36,016 bases of DNA, taken from NCBI RefSeq assembly GCF_000003605.2, contig NW_003133645.1:1-36016 (forward strand), written 5' to 3'. The notes beneath the pieces are model-generated. The model searched no databases, was not told where the DNA came from, and worked only from the letters and a program-made list of their open reading frames with translations. This DNA comes from Saccoglossus kowalevskii (Eukaryota > Hemichordata > Enteropneusta > Harrimaniidae). Positions 25,320 through 35,785 of the stretch are shown piece by piece (position 1 is the first letter of the stretch; each line of letters opens with the position of its first letter). Made by a program: the position numbers and the translations under genes.

Positions 25320-26711
25320 AGTGGTATCCATGCCAAAATTAACGTCCATAATATGGCACGGTATCCACGCCAAAATTAACGTCTTTAATATGGCGCTGTA
25401 TCCATGCCAAAATTAACGTCCATAATATGGCGCGGTATCCATGCCAAAATGAACGTTCATAATATGGCGCGGTATCCATGCCAAAATTAACGACCATAAT
25501 ATGGCGCGGTATCCATGCCAAAATCAACGTCCATAATATGGCGCGGTATCCATGCCAAAATCAACGTCCATAATATGGCGCGGTATCCATGCCAAGATTA
25601 ACGTGCATATTATGGCGCGGAATCCATGTTAAAATTAACGTTCATAATATGGCGCGGTATCCATGCCAAAATCAATGTCCATAATATGGCGCGATATCCA
25701 TGCAAAAATCAACGTCCATAATATGGCACGGTATCCATGCCAAGATTAACGTGCATATTATGGCGCGGAATCCATGTTAAAATTAACATCCATAATATGG
25801 CGTGGTATCCATGGCAAAATTAACGTCCATAATATGGCGCAGATCCGTGCCAAAATTAAAGTTCATATTATGGCGAGGTATCCATGCCAAAATTAACGTC
25901 CATAATATGGTGCGGTATCTAAGCCAAAATTAACGTCCATAATATGGCGCGGTATCCATGCCAAAATGAACGTTCATAATATGGCGCGGTATCCATGCCA
26001 AAATTAATGTCCATAATATGGCGCGGTATCCATGTCAAAATTAACGTCCATAATATGGCGCGGTATCCATGCCAAAATGAACGTCCATAATATGGCGCGG
26101 TATCCTTGTCAAAATCAACGTCCATAATATGGCGCGGTATCCGTGCCAAAATAAACGTCCATAATATGGCGCGGTATCCATGTCAAAATTAACGTCCATA
26201 ATATGGCGCGGTATCCGTGCCAAAATTAACGTGCATAATATGGCACGGTGTCCATGCCAAAATTAACGTCCATATTATGGCGCAGTATACATGTCAAAAT
26301 TAACATCCAGAATATGGCACGGTATCTATGCCAAAATTAACGTCCATAATATAGCGCAGTATCCATGCCAAAATTAATGTCCATAATATGGCACGGTATC
26401 TATGCCAAAATTAACGTCCATAATATGGCGCGGTATCTATGCCAAATTAACGTCCATAATATTTCATGGCATCTATGCCAAAATTAACGTCCATAATATG
26501 GCGCGCTATCCATGCCAAAATTAACGTCCATAATATGGCACGGTATCCATGCCAAAATTAATGTCTTTAATATGGCGTGGTAACCATGCCAAAATTAACG
26601 TCCATAATATGGCGCGGTATCCATGCCAAAATCAACGTCCATAATATGGCACGGTATCCATGCCAAAATTAACGTCTTTAATATGGCGTGGTATCCATGC
26701 CAAAATTAACA
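23620..26711 (+). repeat. 4,772-bp offset repeat, copy 1
   Basis: Each landmark recurs exactly 4,772 bp later: ACATGT at 23718, TTTCATGG at 24356, 25095 and 26462, and AATGTCC at 25674. To the left the match continues to about 23060 at +4,736, because copy 1 lacks 36 bp at about 23625 (a unit that joins GTGTGGTATCC to GTGTC). The right edge is sharp: after AAAATTAAC near 26710 copy 1 reads ATCCAGAATATGG while copy 2 reads GTCCATAATATGGCACGG. Confidence 0.9.
25578..25922 (+). repeat. Higher-order block F, copy 3
   Basis: The F order of variants (CAAGATT/CATATTATGG, GGAATCC, AATCAATGTCC at 25671, GCAAAAATC, ATCCATGGC, GCGCAGATCCG, GCGAGG) nested in the 4,772-bp repeat. It goes directly from GCAGATCCG to AAAGTTC, like copies 1 and 4 and unlike the 15-kb copy. 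Confidence 0.78.
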
Positions 26712-28200
26712 TCCAGAATATGGCGCGGTATCTATGCCAAAATTAACGTCCATAATATGGCGTGGTGTCCATGCCAAAATTAACGTCCATAATATGGTAC
26801 GGTATCTATGGCAAAATTAACGTCCATAATATGGCGCGGTATCTATGCCAAATTAACGTCCATAATATTTCATGGCATCTATGCCAAAATTAACGTCCAT
26901 AATATGGCGCGATATCCATGCCAAAATTAACGTCCATAATATGGCACGGTATCGATGCCAAAATTAACGTCTTTAATATGGCGCTGTATCCATGCCAAAA
27001 TTAACGTTCATAATATGGCCCGCTATCCATGCCAAAATTAACGTCCATAATATGGCGTGGTATCTAAGCCAAAATTAACGTCCATAATATCGCGCGGTAT
27101 CCATGCCAAAATGAACGTTCATAATATGGCGCGGTATCCATGCCAAAATTAACGTCCAAAATATGGCGCGGTATCCATGTCAAAATTAACGTCCATAATA
27201 TGGCGTGGTATCCATGCCAAAATGAACGTCCATAATATGGCGCGGTATCCTTGTCAAAATCAACGTCCTTAATATGGCGCGGTATTCGTGCCTAAATAAA
27301 CGTCCATAATATGGCGCGGTATCCATGTCAAAATTAACGTCCATAATATGGCGCGGTATCCGTGCCAAAATTAACGTGCATAATATGGCGCGGTGTCCAT
27401 GCCAAAATTAACGTCCATATTATGGCGCAGTATACATGTCAAAATTAACATCCAGAATATGGCGCGGTATCTATGCCAAAATTAATGTCCATAATATAGC
27501 GCAGTATCCATGCCAAAATTAATGTCCATAATATGGCACGGTATCTATGCCAAAATTAACGTCCATAATATGGCGCGGTATCTATGCCAAATTAACGTCC
27601 ATAATATTTCATGGCATCTATGCCAAAATTAACGTCCATAATATGGCGCGATATCCATGCCAAAATTAACGTCCATAATATGGCACGGTATCGATGCCAA
27701 AATTAACGTCTTTAATATGGCGCTGTATCCATGCCAAAATTAACGTTCATAATATGGCCCGCTATCCATGCCAAAATTAACGTCCATAATATGGCGTGGT
27801 ATCTAAGCCAAAATTAACGTCCATAATATCGCGCGGTATCCATGCCAAAATGAACGTTCATAATATGGCGCGGTATCCATGCCAAAATTAACGTCCAAAA
27901 TATGGCGCGGTATCCATGTCAAAATTAACGTCCATAATATGGCGTGGTATCCATGCCAAAATGAACGTCCATAATATGGCGCGGTATCCTTGTCAAAATC
28001 AACGTCCTTAATATGGCGCGGTATTCGTGCCTAAATAAACGTCCATAATATGGCGCGGTATCCATGTCAAAATTAACGTCCATAATATGGCGCGGTATCC
28101 GTGCCAAAATTAACGTGCATAATATGGCGCGGTGTCCATGCCAAAATTAACGTCCATATTATGGCGCAGTATACATGTCAAAATTAACATCCAGAATATG
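26712..28200 (+). repeat. Inserted D-like piece and 739-bp duplication
   Basis: After a sharp switch at about 26711 the units (GTACGG near 26798, TTTCATGG at 26868) match block D near 16700-16920 and 21540-21770. Two similar stretches then follow 739 bp apart (20 monomers minus 1): TTTCATGG at 26868 and 27607, GCCCGC near 27018 and 27757, GTATTCGTGCC near 27281 and 28020. The paired match fades near 27470/28209, where the second stretch changes from CTATGCCAAAATTAATG to CCATGCCAAAATCAACG and joins the E-type order seen at 23460. Confidence 0.78.
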
Positions 28201-28391
28201 GCGCGGTATCCATGCCAAAATCAACGTCCATAATATGGCGCGATATCCATGCAAAAATCAACGTCCATAATATGGCGCGGTATCCATGCCAAGATTAACG
28301 TGCATATTATGGTGCGGAATCCATGTTAAAATTAACGTCCATAATATGGTGTGGTATCCATGGCAAAATTAACGTCCATAATATGGCGCAG

Positions 28392-31300
28392 ATCCGTGTC
28401 AAAATTAACGTCCATAATATGGCGCGGTGTCCATGCCAAAATTAACGTCCATAATATGGCGTGGTATCTATGTCAAAATTAATGTCCATACATGTAATAT
28501 GGCGCGGTATCTATGCCAAAATTAAAGTTCATATTATGGCGCGGTATCCATGCCAAAATTACCGTCCATAATATGGCGCGGTATCTAAGCCAAAATTAAC
28601 GTCCATAATATGGCGCGGTATCCATGCCAAAATGAACGTTCATAATCTGGCGTGGTATCCATGCCAAAATTAAAGTACATAATATGGCGCGGTATCCATG
28701 TCAAAATTAACGTCCATAAAATGGCGCGGTATCCATGCCAAAATGAACATCCATAATATGGCGCGGTATCCTTGTCAAAATCAACGTCCTTAATATGGCG
28801 CGGTATCCGTGCCAAAATAAACGTCCATAATATGGCGCGGTATCCATGTCAAAATTAACGTCCATAATATGGCGCGGTATCCGTGCCAAAATCAACGTGC
28901 ATAATATGGCGCGGTGTCCATGCCAAAATTAACGTAAATATTATGGCGCAGTATACATGTCAAAATTAACATCCAGAATATGGCGCGGTATCTATGCCAA
29001 AATTAACGTCCATAATATAGCGCAGTATCCATGCCAAAATTAATGTCCATAATATGGCACGGTATCTATGCCAAAATTAACGTCCATAATATGGCGCGGT
29101 ATCTATGCCAAATTAACGTCCATAATATTTCATGGCATCTATGCCAAAATTAACGTCCATAATATGGCGCGATATCCATGCCAAAATTAACGTCCATAAT
29201 ATGGCACGGTATCGATGCCAAAATTAACGTCTTTAATATGGCGCTGTATCCATGCCAAAATTAACGTTCATAATATGGCCCGCTATCCATGCCAAAATTA
29301 ACGTCCATAATATGGCGTGGTATCTAAGCCAAAATTAACGTCCATAATATCGCGCGGTATCCATGCCAAAATGAACGTTCATAATATGGCGCGGTATCCA
29401 TGCCAAAATTAACGTCCAAAATATGGCGCGGTATCCATGTCAAAATTAACGTCCATAATATGGCGTGGTATCCATGCCAAAATGAACGTCCATAATATGG
29501 CGCGGTATCCTTGTCAAAATCAACGTCCTTAATATGGCGCGGTATTCGTGCCTAAATAAACGTCCATAATATGGCGCGGTATCCATGTCAAAATTAACGT
29601 CCATAATATGGCGCGGTATCCGTGCCAAAATTAACGTGCATAATATGGCGCGGTGTCCATGCCAAAATTAACGTCCATATTATGGCGCAGTATACATGTC
29701 AAAATTAACATCCAGAATATGGCGCGGTATCTATGCCAAAATTAATGTCCATAATATAGCGCAGTATCCATGCCAAAATTAATGTCCATAATATGGCACG
29801 GTATCTATGCCAAAATTAACGTCCATAATATGGTGCGGTATCTATGCCAAATTAACGTCCATAATATTTCATGGCATCTATGCCAAAATTAACGTCCATA
29901 ATTTGGCGCGATATCCATGCCAAAATTAACGTCCATAATATGGCACGGTATCCATGCCAAAATTAACGTCTTTAATATGGCGTGGTAACCATGCCAAAAT
30001 TAACGTCCATAATATGTCGCGGTATCCATGCCAAAATCAACGTCCATAATATGGCACGGTTTCCATGCCAAAATTAACGTCTTTAATATGGAGTGGTATC
30101 CATGCCAAAATTAACGTCCATAATATGGCACGGTATCCACGCCAAAATTAACGTCTTTAATATGGCGCTGTATCCATGCCAAAATTAACGTCCATAATAT
30201 GGCGCGGTATCCATGCCAAAATGAACGTTCATAATATGGCGCGGTATCCATGCCAAAATTAACGACCATAATATGGCGCGGTATCCATGCCAAAATCAAC
30301 GTCCATAATATGGCGCGGTATCCATGCCAAAATCAACGTCCATAATATGGCGCGGTATCCATGCCAAGATTAACGTGCATATTATGGCACGGAATCCATG
30401 TTAAAATTAACGTTCATAATATGGCGCGGTATCCATGCCAAAATCAATGTCCATAATATGGCGCGATATCCATGCAAAAATCAACGTCCATAATATGGCA
30501 CGGTATCCATGCCAAGATTAACGTGCATATTATGGCGCGGAATCCATGTTAAAATTAACATCCATAATATGGCGTGGTATCCATGGCAAAATTAACGTCC
30601 ATAATATGGCGCAGATCCGTGCCAAAATTAAAGTTCATATTATGGCGAGGTATCCATGCCAAAATTAACGTCCATAATATGGTGCGGTATCTAAGCCAAA
30701 ATTAACGTCCATAATATGGCGCGGTATCCATGCCAAAATGAACGTTCATAATATGGCGCGGTATCCATGCCAAAATTAATGTCCATAATATGGCGCGGTA
30801 TCCATGTCAAAATTAACGTCCATAATATGGCGCGGTATCCATGCCAAAATGAACGTCCATAATATGGCGCGGTATCCTTGTCAAAATCAACGTCCATAAT
30901 ATGGCGCGGTATCCGTGCCAAAATAAACGTCCATAATATGGCGCGGTATCCATGTCAAAATTAACGTCCATAATATGGCGCGGTATCCGTGCCAAAATTA
31001 ACGTGCATAATATGGCACGGTGTCCATGCCAAAATTAACGTCCATATTATGGCGCAGTATACATGTCAAAATTAACATCCAGAATATGGCACGGTATCTA
31101 TGCCAAAATTAACGTCCATAATATAGCGCAGTATCCATGCCAAAATTAATGTCCATAATATGGCACGGTATCTATGCCAAAATTAACGTCCATAATATGG
31201 CGCGGTATCTATGCCAAATTAACGTCCATAATATTTCATGGCATCTATGCCAAAATTAACGTCCATAATATGGCGCGCTATCCATGCCAAAATTAACGTC

Positions 31301-31483
31301 CATTATATGGCACGGTATCCATGCCAAAATTAATGTCTTTAATATGGCGTGGTAACCATGCCAAAATTATCGTCCATAATATGGCGCGGTATCCATGCCA
31401 AAATCAACGTCCATAATATGGCACGGTATCCATGCCAAAATTAACGTCTTTAATATGGCGTGGTATCCATGCCAAAATTAACG
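28392..31483 (+). repeat. 4,772-bp offset repeat, copy 2
   Basis: Partner of 23620-26711. ACATGT is at 28490 and TTTCATGG at 29128, 29867 and 31234. Differences noticed are few: GCGCAGTATAC near 28948 (GCGCAATATAC in copy 1), GGCACGGAATCC near 30386 (GGCGCGG), CATTATATGG near 31302 (CATAATATGG) and AATTATCG near 31367 (AATTAACG). The two private one-base indels at 24944 and 24980 are absent here, so they arose in copy 1 after duplication, or were repaired here. Confidence 0.9.
30350..30694 (+). repeat. Higher-order block F, copy 4
   Basis: Exact +4,772 partner of copy 3 (AATGTCC at 30446), with one visible change, GGCACGGAATCC near 30386. Confidence 0.78.
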
Positions 31484-32520
31484 TCCATAATATGGCACGG
31501 TATCCATGCCAAAATTAACGTCTTTAATATGGCGCGGTATCCATGCCAAAATAAACGTCCATAATATGGCGCGGTATCCATGCCAAAATGAACGTTCATA
31601 ATATGGCGCGGTATCCATGCCAAAATTAACGACCATAATATGGCGCGGTATCCATGTCAAAATTAACGTCCATAATATGGCGCGGTATCCATGCCAAAAT
31701 CAACGTCCATAATATGGCGCGGTATCCTTGTCTAAATCAACGTCCTTAATATGGCGCGGTATCCGTGCCAAAATAAACGTCCATAATATGGCGCGGTATC
31801 CATGTCAAAATTAACGTCCATAATATGGCGCGGTATCCGTGCCAAAATTAACGTGCATAATATGGCGCGGTGTCCATGCCAAAACTAACGTCCATATTAT
31901 GGCGCAGAATACATGTCAAAATTAACATCCAGAATATGGCGCGGTATCTATGCCAAAATTAACGTCCATAATATAGCGCAGTATCCATGCCAAAATTAAT
32001 GTCCATAATATGGTACGGTATCTATGGCAAAATTAACGTCCATAATATGGCGCGGTATCTATGCCAAATTAACGTCCATAATATTTCATGGCATCTATGC
32101 CAAAATTAACGTCCATAATATGGCGCGATATCCATGCCAAAATTAACGTCCATAATATGGCACGGTATCGATGCCAAAATTAACGTCTTTAATATGTTGC
32201 TGTATCCATGCCAAAATTAACGTTCATAATATGGCCCGCTATCCATGCCAAAATTAACGTCCATAATATGGTGTGGAATCCATGGCAAAATTAACGTCCA
32301 TAATATGGCGCGGTATCCATGGCAAAATTAACGTCCATAATATGGCGCGGTATTCGTGCCAAAATTAACGTCCATAATATGGCGCGGTGTCCATGCCAAA
32401 ATTAACGTTGATAATATGGCGCGGTATCCATGTCGAAATTAATGTCCATAATATGGCACGGTATCCGTGCCAAAATTAACGTGCATAATATGGCGCGGTG
32501 TCCATGCCAAAATTAACGTC
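30691..32520 (+). repeat. Higher-order block D, copy 3
   Basis: Aligns with 15377-17205 at +15,314 and with 20500-22008 at +10,476. TTTCATGG is at 31234 and 32084 (850 bp apart), and GTTGATA at 32407. Private changes include TGTCTAAATC near 31731, AAAACTAACG near 31882 and ATATGTTGCTG near 32194. It overlaps the end of the 4,772-bp repeat and then continues into block B copy 3, in the same order as at 15-20 kb. Confidence 0.82.
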
Positions 32521-32552
32521 CATATTATGGCGCAGTATACATGTCAAAATTA

Positions 32553-33109
32553 ACATCCAGAATATGGCGCGGTATCTATGCCAAAATTAACGTCCATAAT
32601 ATAGCGCAGTATCCATGCCAAAATTAATGTCCATAATATGGCACGGTATCTATGGCAAAATTAACGTCCATAATATGGCGCAGTATCTATGCCAAATTAA
32701 CGTCCATAATATTTCATGGCATCTATGCCAAAATTAACGTCCATAATATGGCGCGATATCCATGCCAAAATTAACGTCCATAATATGGCACGGTATCGAT
32801 GCCAAAATTAACGTCTTTAATATGGCGCTGTATCCATGCCAAAATTAACGTTCATAATATGGCCCGCTATCCATGCCAAAATTAACGTCCATAATATGGT
32901 GTGGAATCCATGGCAAAATTAACGTCCATAATATGGCGCGGTATTCATGGCAAAATTAACGTCCATAATATGGCACGGTATCCGTGCCAAAATTAACGTC
33001 CATAATATGGCGCGGTGTCCATGCCAAAATTAACGTTGATAATATGGCGCGGTATCCATGTCAAAATTCACGTCCATAATAAGACGCGGTATCCATGCCA
33101 AAATTAACG
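32553..33109 (+). repeat. 554-bp tandem duplication, copy 1
   Basis: Fifteen monomers minus 1 bp. Landmarks are TTTCATGG at 32712, GTTGATA at 33035 and AAGACGCGG at 33081, each repeated 554 bp later. The junction is a hybrid monomer at 33107: ACGTCC from the right end is joined to AGAATATGG from the left end, giving ACGTCCAGAAT. The left end reads ACATCCAG (32553) and the right end ACGTCCAT (33661). The bases shared by both parents are TCCA (33110-33113). Confidence 0.9.
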
Positions 33110-33663
33110 TCCAGAATATGGCGCGGTATCTATGCCAAAATTAATGTCCATAATATAGCGCAGTATCCATGCCAAAATTAATGTCCATAATATGGCACGG
33201 TATCTATGGCAAAATTAACGTCCATAATATGGCGCAGTATCTATGCCAAATTAACGTCCATAATATTTCATGGCATCTATGCCAAAATTAACGTCCATAA
33301 TATGGCGCGATATCCATGCCAAAATTAACGTCCATAATATGGCACGGTATCGATGCCAAAATTAACGTCTTTAATATGGCGCTGTATCCATGCCAAAATT
33401 AACGTTCATAATATGGCCCGCTATCCATGCCAAAATTAACGTCCATAATATGGTGTGGAATCCATGGCAAAATTAACGTCCATAATATGGCGCGGTATCC
33501 ATGGCAAAATTAACGTCCATAATATGGCGGGGTATCCGTGCCAAAATTAACGTCCATAATATGGCGCGGTGTCCATGCCAAAATTAACGTTGATAATATG
33601 GCGCGGTATCCATGTCAAAATTCACGTCCATAATAAGACGCGGTATCCATGCCAAAATTAACG
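33110..33663 (+). repeat. 554-bp tandem duplication, copy 2
   Basis: TTTCATGG is at 33266, GTTGATA at 33589 and AAGACGCGG at 33635. Differences from copy 1 include CCATGGC near 33500 (TTCATGGC near 32945) and GGCGGGGTATCC near 33528 (GGCACGG near 32974). The corresponding stretch at 17250-17800 is single, so the duplication is local and later than the copying of blocks D and B. Confidence 0.9.
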
Positions 33664-35785
33664 TCCATAATATGGCGCGGTATCCGTGCCAAAATTAACG
33701 TCCATAATATGGTGCGGTATCCATGTCAAAATTAACATCCATAATACGTTGTGGTATCTATGCCAAAATTAACGTCCATAATATGGCACGGTATCTATGC
33801 CAAAATTAATGTCCATAATATGGCGCGGTATCTATGCCAAATTAACGTCCATAATATGGCAAGGTATCTATGCCAAAATTAACGTCCATAATATGGCACG
33901 GTATCTATGCCAAAATTAATGTCCATAATATGGTGCTGTATCCATGCCAAAATTAATGTTCATAATATGGCGCGGTATCCATGCCAAAATTAACGTCCAT
34001 AATATGGCACGGTATCCATGTCAAAATTAACGTCCATAATATGGCGCGGTATCCATGCCAAAATTAACATGCATAATATGGCGCGGTGTCCATGCCAAAA
34101 TTAACGTCCATATTATGGCGCAGTATACATGTCAAAATTAACATCCATAATATGGCGCGGTATCTATGCCAAAATTAACGTCCATAATATGGCGTGGTAT
34201 CCATGCCAAAATTAATGTCCATAATATGGCACGGTATCTGTGCCAAAATTAACGTTCATAATATGGCGCGGTATCTATGCCAAATTAACGTCCATAATAT
34301 GGCACGATATGTATGCCAAAATTAACGTCCATAATATGGCGCGGTATCCATGTCAAAATTAACGTCCATAATATGGCGCGGTATCCATGCCAAAATTAAC
34401 GTCCATAATATGGCGCGGTATCCATGCCAAAATTAACGTCTATAATATGGCGTGGTATCCATGCCAAAATTAACGTCCATAATATGGCGCAGTATCCATG
34501 CCAAAATCAACGTCCATAATATGGCGCGGTATCCATGCCAAAATCAACGTCCATAATATGGCGCGGTATCCATGCCAAGATTAACGTGCATATTATGGCG
34601 CTGTATCCATGTTAAAATTAACGTCCATAATATGGCGCGGTATCCATGCCAAAAATAACATCCATAATATGGCGCGGTATCCATGCCAAAATTAACGTCC
34701 ATAATATGGCACGGTATCTATGCCAAAATTAACGTCCATAATATGGCGCGATATCTATGACAAATTAATGTCCATAATATGGCGTCGTATCCATGTCAAA
34801 ATTAACGTCCATAATATGGCGCGGTATCCGTGCCAAAAATAACGTCCATAATATGGCGCGGTATCCATGCCAAAATCAACGTCCATAATATGGCACGGTA
34901 TCCATGCCAAAATTAACGTCCATAATATGGCACGGTATCTATGCCAAAATTAACGTCCATAATATGGCGCAGTATCCATGTCAAAATTAATGTCCATAAT
35001 ATGGCGTGGTATCCATGCCAAAATTAACGTCCATAATATGGCGCAGTATCCATGCCAAAATTAACGTCCATAATATAGCACGGAATCCATGTTAAAATTA
35101 ACGTCCATAATATGGCGCGGTATCCATGCCAAAATCAACGTCCATAATATGGCGCGATATCCATGCAAAAATCAACGTCCATAATATGGCGCGGTATCCA
35201 TGCCAAGATTAACGTGCATATTATGGCGTGGAATCCATGTTAAAATTAACGTCCATAATATGGCGTGGTATCCATGGCAAAATTAACGTCCATAATATGG
35301 CGCAGATCCGTGCCAAAATTAACGTCCATAATATGGCGCGGTGTCCATGCCAAAATTAACGTCCATAATATGGCGTGGTATCTATGTCAAAATTAATGTC
35401 CATAATATGGCGCGGTATCTATGCCAAAATTAAAGTTCATATTATGGTGCGGTATCCATGCCAAAATTAACGTCCATAATATGGCGCGGTATCTAAGCCA
35501 AAATTAAAGTCCATAATATGGCGCGGTATCCATGCCAAAATGAACGTTCATAATATGGCGCGGTATCCATGCCAAAATTAACGTCCATAATATGGCGTGG
35601 TATCCATGTCAAAATTAACGTCCATAATATGGCGCGGTATCCATGCCAAAATAAACGTCCATAATATGGCGTGGTATCCATGTCAAAATTAACGTCCATA
35701 CTATGGCGCGGTATCCGTGACAAAATTAATGTGCATAATATGGCGCGGTGTCCATGCCAAAATTAACGTCCATATTATGGCGCAG
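33120..35785 (+). repeat. Higher-order block B, copy 3 (truncated on the right)
   Basis: Matches block B copy 2 at +15,868 (GTTGATA 33589, ACGTTGTGG 33746), rising to +16,091 by 35493. The match stops at about 35785, within a GTCCATATTATGGCGCAGTAT unit: the other copies continue to ACATGTC, this one to CCGTGCC. It therefore lacks the last roughly 170 bp of block B found at 11527-11697. Confidence 0.83.
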
